Positions 23,831 through 37,440 of a DNA stretch of 64,000 nucleotides are shown here, in pieces (the stretch's first letter is position 1; every line of letters begins with the position of its first letter). Source of the DNA: Druceiella hillmani. Its lineage: Eukaryota; Arthropoda; Insecta; Lepidoptera; Hepialidae. A program made the translations under genes and the position numbers. The stretch is from NCBI GenBank assembly GCA_039881145.1, contig JAYKKI010000061.1:10390001-10454000 (forward strand), read 5' to 3'. The notes under the pieces are model-generated. The model searched no databases. It worked only from the letters and a program-made list of their open reading frames with translations, and had not been told where the DNA came from.

Positions 23831-26800
23831 TTCGACGATAAACAGAATCGGTTTGAGAAGATACAAAAAGCTGTTATTTCTCAATTGTACACTAACATTT
23901 TTTCCATGTCTCTGAATATAAATAATTTCAGTTTATAGTGATTAATTAATATTATTAGCCCGATATAAATAAATCTGTCAGTGGCTCAGCTTCGGAGTAA
24001 TAACTTATTATTCAAATATTTATGGAACAAGGAGAAATTATTTTAATTGTTTACTCCCTTTTAAAAACGTGGTATAAACAAAAACAAAATAGGTAAATAA
24101 TTTTTATTTGCTTTTTAGTGTTGTGTGTGTGAAAATTAGCAATCTACTTTATATATCAAACTTCTTCACTTTTATGTTCACCTGGTAGTTTGGACAAGAA
24201 ATAGAAAACTACAACAGTTGTGAAAATACTTATAAGATTTAAAGCTAAAAACGTGAAGCGCAAGTGAACCTAAGTCACTAAACTTTTATTGCACCACAAA
24301 TCGGACGACCTGTTGCGCGATTTTTTTTCAACGACGCTAATTTCTACACTGCCTGCCCACACACATTTTTCGTTTTAAATATTTTCGTAATATAAGTATT
24401 GTCAGGACTAATAAAAATTTCAAATCTTAAATTCCCAGAACAGTATATATGGAGTTATAAACCGTTACGGGGCAAAAAGAAATTTCTTATTACATTTTTC
24501 ATTCAAAACTTAAATAATTTATTTTCTGGTTTTTACTGTTTTGTGTGTGCGAAAATTAGCAATATAATATTACGTTATATACATTAACAGTATTGTTAGT
24601 AAATTATGTACTTATTTCCTTTGCGTTAATAAAATTTATACGCTCAAAATATGAAAGAAATACAAATTCTTTCTCTCGCTAAATTATGGCTATGTAGTAC
24701 TTTGTGATAAGTCGAATGAATGCGGTCGCATTATGTATATTTAACGCAGAAATCTTCGTTGTTACTTTCTAACAGACTTCTTCATTCTTATGTTTGCTTG
24801 GTAGTTTGGGCTCTAGCTCAATGGGAAAAAATTATAGTCGCGTGGGTATTCCCCTTTGTTCCGAACAGACAAGCAGACAAATATACAATAAATGAAATTA
24901 ATATTTTATTGCCTTCTGTTTCTGAGCTATGTTTTAAGTTTAAAATCTCTATCTTAACAGGAAGCTAGTTAAAACCGTTTGCAAAATTTGTACCGTACAA
25001 ACACATAAACAGACAAGAAAACGAGCTAATTAAAACGTGATAAATCTTTATTTTAGAAAATTAAACTACTTAGCAGTTCCGTTTTATTGTAATGGACACT
25101 CGAATTTACACTGGAATTCCTTATTCGCTCAAACCGAAATAAAAAAATGCGTTAATAAAGTTATTATGTAATTTTGGATAAATCGGGATATTTTCGTGAT
25201 GGAATTAAATTAATAGTTTCATTTGATAGGCCTGTACAACAATATAATAAAAGCAAAATTTCGTAATTCGTGAACAATTCGACAAAGACAAATTTATTTC
25301 CAGAGTCACTCGTGACTCGAAAGAATGTCTGGAAATTTATACCGCTGCGTTGTACACCCGACTTGACCTTTCTACGAGCAAGTGATTTTAGAATAGACAC
25401 TACTTTGCTAATATATATATTTATACACACAGGTGTGTGTGTGTCAATGCTCCGTTTCAAACACTTTTGCGATTTGCCATGTGTAAAGGGGCAAATAGTT
25501 TTTTTTGTCACGTAAGTCGTTTAATTTAAAAAATAATTAAATTTTATATTTTATATGGAACCTTTAATTATGCACACTATATAAAGAGTGTCATTTATCA
25601 GTTTGACATCTTGTAAAATGTCAGGATGACAGATGAATTGTAAATTAACTGTCAGGAAAAACGTGAAATGGAAACATAGCATTCGTTAACTTAGTTAACT
25701 TTGTAAAATTAACTTCTGTACCTGTTACAATGGTAATTAATTAAATAAACTAAGAGTGACGCGCGATTAATTCGATACGTAATGTACTTTTAATATATAC
25801 TGAGTTGTAAGTTATCACTCTTTAAGGTAATAATTTCGTAGCATCCACATTTATATTGGAAATTTATTTTGTGTACGCGCACATAATAATGAAAATTATA
25901 ATTGTTATCTTTTAGAATTGATTGTGATAAAGCTAAATACAAATCGTTCACTTGTACTTGCTATATTACTATAATATTTATTCAATGTAATTCCACAGTC
26001 AGTTTCAATTGTTATTTACCAATTAGAGAGTTTAAACTTCTTTGAGTAAATTCAGCGGTTCTGATTGGTTTATTTACAATGATCATATTTTTTTAACACC
26101 TCCTTATTGAAAGTCGTTTTTTCTTTCATCGGAGTCAAGAAATAGATAATTATAATTTACTTAAATATATACATTGTTATTGAATGACCGCTACTAAAAA
26201 AGGGCCACTGTTAATATATTTTTTAATTTGTACGTTTAATGCTATCGCAAGAGTAAAATGTGAGAATATTTAAACGTAAATTTTATATATAAAAATTTCA
26301 TCAATTGCTTATATTATATCATTAAAAAAAGTTTTAAATTATATATTTAGGTATAAGTTAATTTATGAAGTACTCGTCGAAAGTCACAGGTCTGATTATA
26401 ATATTATTTCATTACGCGTCTCGATTACTTCTGGAACTAAAGATTTTATTAATCAAGAAATAAGATTCCATGCGTGCCTATCTATTTCGTGATAAACACG
26501 AATGGAGTACTATTTATTAGATTACTCTTAATTTGATATTGAACACAGTAGTAACTTATATGTTCAACACACTCGTCCGTTGTGTTAATAGAATAGAATT
26601 TAAGAACAAATATTAAAAATAACGGAAACTTTTTGTTCCTCATATGTTGTGATATCTGACTTCAGTGAAATGATTATCTTCCTCCCTCTGCTTGAAATAT
26701 TTCAAAACATAAGTATGTAAGCAAATTATATCTTACATCACTATAATATGCAGTTTTTTATTGGAATTTGTAATTTTTAATTGATTTTGACCAAATCCAT

Positions 26801-29800
26801 AGGCTGAGAAACTACTTTGCCATTACTTTCAATTGTACTTCTCTCCAATTAAAATAATTTTTTTTTCGAATTTGCAGTGCGCTGGAAGGCCACAAAAAGT
26901 TTAGGTTTTTGAAGTTTGTTATTTGAGTGCGATTATTTTTTTGGCATACTAACTGAATTATCTATGTCCAACTGTAATTGTCAAATCAACAAATATGCAG
27001 GAAATAAGACGCGGACAAAATTTTAAATCTAAAAGAGGTCGATTAAGGGTATTTTTTTAATAAAAGGTCGTCTAAGTTAAGTGATTTTTATAATATTGTT
27101 TATAAACTCGGTAAATTATTACGTAACATTTGTATGTCACACTGTTATTGTTATATATTTAATAATACAAGTGACCCTTGAAAATATACACATTAATACT
27201 CTAATTATTTTGTGCATACATAATTAGAGTTTAGCCTAGTTATATATTCTGTTTTTATTATTATAAATCTACATGACTGTAACTTGGTTTGTGAGCTATT
27301 CAATAAATAAGAAAATTAAATTTTCATTATAAACATGAACAGTAGACTGTACTTACCCTTTAATTAATAATACTACTAGCATTATGTAGGTATCTCGGTA
27401 TTTTTTTCGTTTTCACGTTTGCTCCGTTGGTGTGTTTATTTTCAATTAAATCTTTGTAAGAGACAAATATATGCGACAGTGGCCTTTTCTCTGTTTTCGT
27501 GTAGTTTCTTTTTCTTGTATTCATTTTATTACTTTTGTTAAACGTAATACTTTCACCCAAAACAAACAACCCTTTCTACACTCACAAAGTAAATCGATAT
27601 GTCAATTAAATATGTGTCTAATAAACATATTGATACCTCACTCTAAAGATACGTAGAAATATTTCACGAAGAAGCCATTTAATTGCTAATTTTTTTACGC
27701 TCTGAACTTTTTACGCTCTAAACTTTGATTTTACTCCTCACAAAATTTCATACCGGGAACTATATATGAAAATCGATTCTCAAGGAATAAACTCCAAGAA
27801 CCATTTTCAATGACACCACATGGGAAATTCAATAGATTGCAGCTCCCATATAAAGGTTTTTTCACACTTATCACAATATTTATTAGATTCTACAAGACAA
27901 CGTCTTTCTTCATTATGCAGCTTAATATCGTGACATGATTGGACTCATAAATTTGGCGTATGAAGGAGGTTCTTTTGAAATATTACTTAGGTCAAGCGCA
28001 AAACGAAATCCATCCGACCCACGTGTTTGTTCATTAATTCGGGATGTTTCAGACTTGTTGCGCTTGATAAATTTCATTACGCGGTTTAAGGTATGTTACG
28101 CCATCTATCGATGTACATTGATAAACCATAGACTTTTCTTTCTATATATTGCATACAATTTTCTATCCATATACTACATAGAATTATCGTGTCTGTTATT
28201 TTAACTTGTTGAGTAGCTTGGCACGTCGTTTTTGTTATTGTACTAACGAAATGCAAATGAGTTTTTAAAAATATGAAATTCTAAATATTACATAATATAT
28301 TCTGACGGAGTGAAAAGATTCAGATTAAATCAAAATTAATTGTTACTTCAAATAAATTCGTTTACTATAAAAAATGTCTGATTTTGGTTAGTAGTTTTTA
28401 CATGATATGTATTTAAGAAAACACACAACAAGACAGACAAAAATTCCAAAAAAATATTTAGCGTTGTATCACTTTTATTGTGTCCGTAAATTGTTTTTTT
28501 GTTTTTAAATATCTTCAATTTACAACTTGGCCAATTCTACAGTTTTATTTTTATGTATAAATGAACTGGAAGCCTGTCCTGTTATATGTATACTTTTTAT
28601 TTCCCGTTTCGAATTGAGAGCGCAAGACTATTGATGCATTTGCTTGTGCTTTTGTACTGAAGTACACTTTGAGTCTTTCCTCAATCATATTACGAATTAG
28701 AAATATAAATAACAAAATAACCTAAAAGTCCGTGAGTTAAATGGTTTAATTAGATTGTGTGAAAATTGGTTTTCTGCATGTATGAAAATAAAAAAAGAGA
28801 ATTATATTTATTTCTAAATAAATAATCATATCTCTAAAATATTAGCTGAGTTTTTCTGATTTAGTTGTTACAGAAAATATAGAGTTTCGGTTTTGAAGTA
28901 TTTTCCTAATCAGTTCACTCCAATTATTTTCTATCGAGGTATCAAACGATAATTTCTCTAAACCGCATTAGCGTTATTAAAACGTAATACGATAGGTAAT
29001 ATACCAAATATAAAACAAGATTTGTGTGTTTTCACAACATTGAGGAAAATTGTCTCAAAATATATAATTAAAGACATACATGTGTATGTTCGTTATTCTG
29101 TCAATATATATTTATCGTAATAGAACGAATATAATTGAAGTTATTGGCAAATGATATATAAATACGTATAATGATATTTTTTAGGAACAGTTGTTTCTAA
29201 TACGTTTGTTCCTTACATAATTTATTATTTTAATTTTAGTGAAATTATGTATAGTTCACATTTAAAGCGAGTAGTGCTAAAGAATACATGATGCTGTGTA
29301 TTTTTAAAGCGTTCTTTTTATACAGTTATAGCTTTAATGACTTCGGACTATTAAGACTAATGAACATACATAAACGTACTGTTTTTCAATGTGTGATTAA
29401 AACGTGATTCATTGGGGATGATATGTCAAAAACAATTCTTATTTCGCTAAGTTTTGAAAGTTCATAACTTTGCTTAACCTGACGTTAATACTTAAATTGA
29501 TTACAGTAAAGCAGATAGTAACGGCAAATGTGTTCGATAAGCGGACAATGTTAAATGTAAGTCATTACTTAAATATATCATTAAAGTCGTACATGTGTGT
29601 GTTCGCTGTCACACATAATATCCTCGAAAATTAATACGTATTTTTCGTGTAACTACTTTCCAGTTCAGTGATACTCGCATCAAGTAAAATAAAATAATAA
29701 AATAGAGAGACTAGACAAAATAACACGATGATACATTCCACGAGATCCATTACTTTATTAATTTCAATATGTTTGATGTACCGAATGGATTCCGGTGAGT

Positions 29801-31071
29801 AATTAATCAATAATTTTTTTAAATGATAATATATCAATGACATTTTATAAGTCTACCTAATTTTTGGCAACTTATAAAGGCGATTAATAACTAATTTTAT
29901 TACTTTGTTTGCTGTCTAATATTTGAAAGATCATCACATTTTTCAATAATGAAAAACGTTTGTATTTTTTTGTTCTATTGCTAATTATTGTTCATAAAGG
30001 GGAAACTTATTTTTTAATCATTCTTATTTATTGAAGATCTTTAAAAATATTCGAATAAAAATCGAAAAACAATTTTTTAAACAATGTTTAAATTATCTTA
30101 CAAATGTCCATCCATACTACGTTATTATAAATAATAATAAAACGAAGAATACTAAAAAACAAGTAACCAAATCTGACGGAGAAACACTTTGAAGAAGGTA
30201 ATACGGGACTTTCTAAAAATGTTACTTCTGAGTGTAACGAAAAAAGGATCAGGTTGGTATTTCATCATCGTGCTTGGTGTTATCGGAGGACATTATTTTT
30301 AAAAAATTATAATGCATCTTATTTTATTAATATCGTTCAATATAATTTTTGCACGTGGAGATTTAAAGTCATTCTCATGTACAATTTTATAACATTTTAT
30401 GGTGAGAGTTATGGACTTTTTGACTTTTTTAAGAATAAACCGAGCATATCGGTTTATTCTTAAATAAGGGATATATGATAAATACTTAAGGGGTTCCACT
30501 ACGATATTTTAATTAGTTTTACAGTTGTAGCATTTTAAATTAGGGACAATTATTTGATTTCACTTTTCTTCATCTCAACTCAGATATAAACCTTAATAAA
30601 TTATTCGAAAAAAAAAATTTTGGAGACATTCTACATTTATACAAACCCCATCAATTTATGTCGATAAATAAGTTCTTTGCTGTAGAGCAGTTTGAATGAA
30701 ATGATTTCGGTCTTAATCTGTGATTTACCTGTCACTAAATATCTTTTAATAAAGTTATTAAAGAAAACTGCAAATGTGTAAGTTACACATATTACATAAT
30801 AGTCGTGTTTTTAACATTTTTTTCTACCCACATATACATATACGTTATATTTCTAAATGTTTATATATGATTATAAATTTTATTCAAGTTTATTTAGTAA
30901 TCGTCAACTAAAAGTTTAAATTAGATGGCCGAGTTTTACACTTACCCATTGTCATTGAGAATTAGCGTAAGATGAGTTCTCGTTTATGCCTTAAAAATAG
31001 TTATGATATATGCGAAAGCTGTTTTATTTCTACATTTTACCTGAAATATTACATTTTTAATTAAAAAGTAG
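23831..31071. other. Largely featureless intergenic sequence
   Basis: Apart from the fragmented repeat at 24115-24815, nothing was identified. Open frames at 25164-25511 (minus) and 25270-25515 (plus) overlap each other in a less AT-rich patch and have no motif I recognise. A short frame at about 30221-30310 (MLLLSVTKKGSGWYFIIVL) resembles a signal peptide upstream of gene D, with only a weak donor. Confidence 0.5.
24115..24815. repeat. Fragmented direct repeat
   Basis: GTGTGTGTGAAAATTAGCAAT plus ACTTCTTCAC.TTTATGTTCACCTGGTAGTTTGG at 24120-24195 recurs in two parts: TGTGTGTGCGAAAATTAGCAA at about 24541 and ACTTCTTCATTCTTATGTTTGCTTGGTAGTTTGG at about 24776. An insertion or deletion separates the two parts of the second copy. 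Confidence 0.65.
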
Positions 31072-31225
31072 AAACACCGTGCAATTGGAACGAAGAAGAC
31101 TTTACAATTGCGTGAAGATATCTGAATGTCCCATTTGGTACAAGGAATTTGGCAAATCGATGATAGCAGAAACTAAGCGGGCATTATTAAGTCAACACTG
31201 TGGCTTTGATGGCAGAGAACCAAAG
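31072..31225 (+). pseudogene. Gene D exon 2: frameshifted CLIP domain
   Basis: The CLIP spacing is recognisable as C...NC...SEC...HCG. The first Cys (TPCNW) and the following NC are in different frames, indicating a single-base deletion between them. Donor GTGGGT leads straight into a (TA)n tract. Confidence 0.8.
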
Positions 31226-31228
31226 GTG

Positions 31229-31230
<2 letters not shown>

Positions 31231-31293
<63 letters not shown>

Positions 31294-31299
31294 TTATAT
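31231..31299. repeat. (TA)n microsatellite after the gene D CLIP exon donor
   Basis: Starts five bases after the donor GT of exon 31072-31225, so it forms the start of the intron. Confidence 0.98.
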
Positions 31300-32561
31300 C
31301 TCTTTTTTTTTCATTATGTTTATTGTCCATGCAATGAACACAAAATATTATATTTATTGAATCAACGCCATACTATAAATGCCATTTACTACAAATGTAC
31401 TTATTCCAATGCATTAAAGCTCGTGATGTTTTAAAAGAATTTATTCTAGTTTTCTTTTATATTTTTTATATAGCGACAATGTCATGGTTGAGATTTAATT
31501 TTGTATCCATTAACCACTGGTAATAAAAATGTTTGTAAAATGTCTCAATTATATTATAATTGTTATGGCAAGGCACTTGTTTCGTAGTGATCACCATTAT
31601 TGCTAAAAATTGATAATTGAAAATTTGTGACTAAATTTTGTCAGTGATGAGCGATCTCGTTCTCAAAAGTGTAGTGTCATGAATTTGAATTATTTTGAAT
31701 ATTTCATTGTATTGATAATGGAATGACATCTAGTCAGTAATGGCTTCGCATAGTTTAACATTTGCTTTACAATAATCTTGTCGATTTCAGAGTGTTACAA
31801 TATCATGTTTTAACCCTTTTACCATAATTTGTATCGTTTATTATTTAAATATGCCAAAACCAGTGTCAAAATTTGAAGTTAAAACTTATTTAGGCACACG
31901 ATGCTTGGATCCCTTCAGCATCGGCCGAGCGAGTTCACCGTTCGGGTAAACTCGGCTCTCTTCGGCATCAGAGAAGCGAGTTCACTGTGCATTGTTTCAA
32001 GAATAACGTTTTATTTTTGATTAATATTTTATTTAAGAATAATTTAATATAATACACGAATGTTATTTTGTACAATTAGTGCAATATTTCGAGTACATGC
32101 AGATAGTGTTTAATATTTTATTTGAGAGTAGTATAATATAACAGGTGTGTTGTTATATCTTTGTTGTAATTTTGATATTTAATTTAATTTAAATCTAAAA
32201 TATTTCCACATTTTATACTTTCTATAAACCTATTTTTTCATTCTTAGAATATGATAGTATAAAAAAGTGGGATGAGAGCAAAATTCCACCGAATGATTAA
32301 TTCACAAATATAACTATTCATCTCGTAAATAATATTACTTCATGATGTAGAAATAAAATAAAATAATTTTATTTTAAAATTGTTACTGATTCGCTGAGAT
32401 AATATCCATCGCATATCACCAGTGTAATTATTATTGCATAAATATATGTATTGTGAAATTAGATACATTTCACTTCTATTTTATAGTAATGAGCATACAT
32501 CAGTGTTTTTTAGTGTTTTGATATCTATAGTCATATGTCAATGCAAGATCAAATGTTTCAG

Positions 32562-32739
32562 GTAAAAAAAGATGAAATTTAAGTGCGGCGGCAGCTTAAT
32601 AAATAACAAATACGTACTCACCGCCGTTCACTGCATCGATTCGGTGCTTGATGGGGTGCATATAGGCGAACACGATATTCGTAAACATAAAGACTGTGTC
32701 TCTTTCCTCGGGAAAGAAAAATGTGCAGAATAATTTCAG
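32562..32739 (+). pseudogene. Gene D exon 4: histidine exon with terminal stop
   Basis: LTAVHC carries the triad His, and the extra Cys pair (KDC, KEKC) of the 75-loop is conserved as in gene A. An in-frame TAA replaces the codon two before the donor, and the first bases after the acceptor also read TAA in the frame that gives CGGS. The 1.4 kb repeat starts about 145 bases downstream. Confidence 0.8.
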
Positions 32740-32882
32740 GTTAGTAGCTCAAGTGTAAATGTCTCAAAAATTATCATTTTTTTTCTTTTTGAAATTATTA
32801 TGACTTGGTAAATTGTATTTAAAATGTTAAAAAAAAACAATGCAGTAACCTACCAACTTAAGAGTACAAACTTTTACGAGTG

Positions 32883-34149
32883 TGGAAAATCAGAATGCAA
32901 TAAGTGTGAAATACTTTAAAGAAGGTACAATTCAAACTATTCTTAAATAGATATCAGTTAGGGTACGGTAGTGTTGTGTTTAAAAAACGTTAAACATCGC
33001 ATAAAACAATTCTTTTGCATTTATTTTTAATTTTAAAAATGTAATTTTTTGACTCTCATTTTTTTATTTGTTTGCATTGAGTTTTGGCAAAAATGCACTT
33101 TTCACACCTGTACTATTCAATGAAGGTAATAAACGTAATAAATTCAGTAACACTACGACAAGTGACCATGATTAATTTCATGGAGTTTTCTCTCATTCAA
33201 TACAATCCAAGCACACCCGGTGCAACCGCGACCAGATGGTTCAATATTTGTACCCCGAATGAAATTGGGCAATTAAAACTATAACTATATCTGCAATGTA
33301 TAATAACTCAGCATACCTAACAGAAATTCCACAGGAAATGAAAAAGGGAGGTATCGTCTCACGTGCAAATGTAAAAGAATATTTTTTTGATACGTACAAT
33401 GGTAAGGTTATATTTAGTTTAAAGTGGGCTCCAAATCATAGAGCTGGCTTCAAACTGGCTTTGCACTAAAGTATTACATAATAAATTAGTTGAGGATGCA
33501 CGTCAGAAAGCTCTTACATTACGAAATATAAACTTTCTTGTTACATCTATCAAACGACCATGATTGCTATCCTCTGTCCATTTATCAGGAAAGTAGATAG
33601 CAAAAGTCTGAAATTCGAACTCTGGCCGATTCGGTCCTAATCGCCTAAAACAATAACGCAAATATCTATACGCAAGATACAAAGAGACGAAACGTAAAAG
33701 TAAAAGAGAAAAAACATAAAGGTGGAAAGGAGATTCTGGTTCCGCGAAAGCAGTTTAACAAAATATTATTATCTTTGGAATCAAAAGCCTTCTTATAATT
33801 ATCTAATTATGAAACGTCATGAATAATGTGAAATTGGTAACAGTCGAACGTTCGGTGCGATATCCGTATTGCTCGTCACAAATATGACTTTCTTACCTAA
33901 AATATGTACTGCAATGTAATGCAAAATCTTATGATTTGACCGGTACAAGAGGATCGCAATCAGCTGAAAGTTAGATGCTTCAGACGAGGTACCACCCTTA
34001 GGTAAATGCGTTACGCGAGTGACAGAATCATCATTTCATCGCTAGTTGATATTGCTGTAACAAATATATGTTTAAGATTTGTATTTAATATTGTCGTGTT
34101 AAATATTTGTTTAGATATATGTAATGCTTGAGGTTGAATAAAAATATAA
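32883..34149 (+). repeat. 1.4 kb repeat, copy c
   Basis: Direct copy of 10672-12125 with deletions of roughly 190 bases in total. The hairpin seen at 11487-11522 is imperfect here (TCCTCTGTCC / GGAAAGTAGA). It starts about 145 bases after the gene D histidine exon. Confidence 0.75.
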
Positions 34150-35339
34150 GTGCAAACTGTCAATAAATATCAGGACCTATTGATCTCTTCGTGGTAATAT
34201 TTGTTGAAATGTTGTTTAGTTGATTCTGTTAAAATATTTTACAATTTCCAAAATGATATTAAATAATTAATTAATTTGAGCCATGACAAAATAAATAATG
34301 AACAAAAAAAATATCTTAATTTATTAAAACCTTCAAGGTTCATGCATGCTATATTAGGTTTATAAAATGACGTTTTGAGGGAGTGTGTCAATCCAGTTTT
34401 ACTCTGTGTAGCAGCTGCTTGAACCTGTATGCGTAATTGCTTATTTGAACTAATATGTATTTTTAACATCAGTTATTTTAAACAGTCCCAATAAAAAAAT
34501 CAAATCGATTGAGGTCTTATTACAGCTGTGGCCACAATATTGATTCAAGACGACCTATTCATATTTATAGATGGCTTATGTTCTGGTACTGTTGTACCTT
34601 ATGTCTCATAGTGTGCGGGGCATCCTCATTTTGCTGCCTCGTCTGCCGCCTCTGTATGCAGGATACGTTTTCTAGTTGGTAAAACGTTTTCAGTAAACTG
34701 TAAATAATTCTGCTTTTGGCAATTCAAATGAAATTATCAGTGACGACTGAGGATCTTCGTCTAGTCATTAATTATAATTTAATTTTGGAAACGAAATTCA
34801 GGTATAGTGTGGAGATTATCCAGTTGATATGCATACTGTGTAGATTATGCATATTAAAACATCCATCTCTTCCTTATGGTCATTTCAGAGTAATTTTTTG
34901 AAAACATCCTGATTACTTTCTGGAGCACCCATCAACAAAAATTAACTGCTACGGTATAATTCAAGGATTCAATATTTACAAATGTTACAAACGTTGAAAA
35001 AACGATATTTATTCAGTGCCAGCTAATTATCTCAAGAATGAAGATGATATTTTCTGAAAATCTTATGAAATCGTATTAGCACGCTAGCAAGTTTATCTTT
35101 TAATGGTAAATACGGAAATGATAAAATTAGCCTAGACTTATTTAAGTACTCCTTTTTCAAGTAGTGTATAGAGTATTTTTTTTGCTATTACTGTTTATGT
35201 ATTTGTTAAATACCCATCCTTGTAAACGTATGCATAATCCGATTTTCAAAAATGTGATGGCCAGAATAGGGATGTGCGTATGATTACAAATATATCAAGA
35301 TACCGTTGTCCATAGAGGGTACACGACATAAAATGGAAG
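34150..35339. other. No feature recognised between repeat c and the right arm
   Basis: AT-rich. Short frames at 34239-34469 and 34716-34901 have no motifs. A gene D Asp exon was looked for here and not found. Confidence 0.5.
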
Positions 35340-36085
35340 TCAAGGAACCCAAAGCTATCTTAATACAATCAAATAAATACTCAAACCATTAAGCCAAAAT
35401 TAGTCCAAATTCACAGCAGAAAAAACACAATAAATACCAGAACATATGCATAGTGTGCAAAATTGTCTATAGCACTAATAAACGATAGTTTGTAGGAAAG
35501 GCATGTAAAAATTAAATCCTAAAGATTCTTTCACTTCTTGTCTCTTTTTCTCGTTACTAACTATAAAGTCGTGGAATGATTAATCTAGGTATGTTTTTTT
35601 CCTATTTGTCTCTGTATTTAGTTGGTTACCAGGTTGTAATAGGATGTCTCCAATTGCGTATCGTTACCACCAACGGACATAAATCCGATTTATTGTTACA
35701 TGTTACCCGTCGTCCAGTGTAACTTAATATAAGTACAATTTGGGTAAAATTGGATATTTCTGCAATAAGAAACATTGATTTTTAGTTGCACCATTTTTGC
35801 TTGTGAAAGGGAAAGTAAACATTTTATAACAAATTTGAAAACATTAGTTTTTTCCTATTATTTTCCTGTACATATCAGAAAAAAGTTTTACAAATGAAAT
35901 AAATTTTTTTTTTGAAACATAAAAAAATATGAAAACCTATTCAACTTGGGATATACACGGAAACTACCGGGTATATTAGGGAAAACATTTTTAACAGACC
36001 CAAAATAATATATAATAAATACAATTGTAGAAATTACCAATTTATAGTAGTTGTCAATTATTCATAAATAACTGGGTTTTCGTTA

Positions 36086-36235
36086 TACTATGTCACATTT
36101 TGATTAGTGACCAAATTTCAAGTAGTGATTAAGAAACAGGAACTAAAACATGTATTGAAAAAAAACATATTTTTTTTTCATTATATGATTTAGTTATCAT
36201 TTGAAATTTGGTCACTCACAAAATGTAATTTAGTA
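36086..36235. mobile_element. Palindromic MITE-like element, right copy
   Basis: Same structure as 9248-9398, ends TACTATGTCACATTTTGA and the complement of TACTAAATTACATTTTGT, with TA on both sides. It occupies the matching position in the inverted arm. Confidence 0.7.
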
Positions 36236-36319
36236 TACAAATCATAAAATTTTTATTAATACAACCTAATCTAATCGCAATTTCATGCAATCTACAATTG
36301 TAACTAGAGAACCCTTTTA

Positions 36320-36545
36320 TCCGACGTTAGTGAGGTTATTTGCATCTTCCCTCTTTTGGAATTTTACTTTGGACAACTGTCAGGCCGGATTCTTCTACGT
36401 TGTAGATACGATTTGGTGGATAGTTATTTTTCTCGTACATCTCTTTCAGAAATAGAAAAAAGTTGTCGACATTTTCTTTGTTAAAGCCAAACGTTCTAGC
36501 AAATAATGTTCCTGTAATAATGTTTCGATTTGAATAATTATTTGA
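36320..36545 (-). mobile_element. Pogo-like transposase, catalytic-domain fragment
   Basis: Minus-strand reading from 36545 gives, over one frame change, LTKKMSTTFFLFLKEMYEK then NNYPPNRIYNVEESGLTVVQ. This resembles the start of the DDE domain of pogo/Tigger transposases (FF..L......Y.P..IYN.DE.G..TVQ). The first catalytic Asp position reads Glu (NVEESG). It lies 3' of the C-terminal piece on this strand, so the element is rearranged or two elements are nested. Confidence 0.72.
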
Positions 36546-36998
36546 TACAATTCTTTAGTTACGTTTTAATTTATGTATTACTGTGGCAATATTACAATTA
36601 AGAAGTAAGAAAGTGCAGCAATTATGAATAAGTAAATTAGTTACAAATTAAGATTTTACAAAAACATAACTATTATACAATCACCAGAAATATAAATAAT
36701 TTTTATTTTATAAATTGGCACATAATTTTGTAAAATCTAAGTATTTTTTATTTTAAAGTAGTGATATGATATATTTTTAGTACATGTATATTGATATGCT
36801 TTATTATAAGCCTTATAACGTTAACCGATTGAAATGTTATATTGAAGTCTCAAATTATTTTAAGAAAACAAGCACTTTTTCTTCTGTAAACTAATATCTA
36901 TAAAATACTATAAGTTTATTTACAGAACTTTGCATTCAAAAAAATATTTTCCATGAAGACTAGGAAAGAAATTCTTTTTTCTTCATTTTCTTTGTATA

Positions 36999-37058
<60 letters not shown>

Positions 37059-37069
37059 ATATATATATA

Positions 37070-37118
<49 letters not shown>

Positions 37119-37440
37119 GTGTATATACATAGAAGGAATCAACTAAATATGGGCTACCATTTTGTTGCAAAAAAATATATTTAGAAATCAATTTTTTTAA
37201 TATAGTCAGATATATATTTTTAGAAAACAAAGTAACAGTCTTATATTTTTATTCGTAAACAACGTTATTAAAATTGAGCATTAAACAAAATTGCAAAATG
37301 GACGCTAAATATGGAAGAGGTACTCAAATATGGGCTATAGATATGAACTTAATTATCTTTTAAGAAAATAACCATAAGAAATATTTATCTAGTCAGAGAT
37401 CAAATAACTTTCGGGAGTGAAAGAAATTTCTTAATTCACT
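36545..37440. other. Segment present only in the right arm, with (TA)n
   Basis: Between the two pogo pieces; the left arm jumps across it at about 9,135. It holds the (TA)n tract at 36994-37129 and AT-rich sequence. An open frame at 37230-36916 is only the TA tract read as Ile-Tyr. No gene seen. Confidence 0.6.
36994..37129. repeat. (TA)n microsatellite with GTGTG interruptions
   Basis: Within the right-arm-only segment between pogo fragments; absent from the left arm. Confidence 0.98.

Larger units (their letters stand above)
31072..32739 (+). pseudogene. Gene D 5' part: decayed CLIP exon and histidine exon
   Basis: CLIP exon 31072-31225 (acceptor AAGTAG, donor GTGGGT): TPCNWNEED, then after a one-base frameshift LYNCVKISECPIWYKE and SQHCGFDG. 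Its length is 154 bases, one short of the phase-correct 155. Histidine exon 32562-32739 (acceptor TTTCAG, donor GTTAGT): KCGGSLINNKYVLTAVHC, GVHIGEHDIRKHKDC, then KEKCAE and a TAA stop just before the donor. TAAHC has become TAVHC; the triad His remains. No exon 3 (VCCP to IVGG) was found between the two, so it was probably lost. A (TA)n tract follows the first donor directly. The rest of the gene may continue at 42973. Confidence 0.83.

Noticed and set aside
30221..30310. Possible gene D signal-peptide exon, MLLLSVTKKGSGWYFIIVL
   Set aside because: Hydrophobic end and position are right, but the donor (GTGTTA) is poor and gene D is a pseudogene; kept only as a note.
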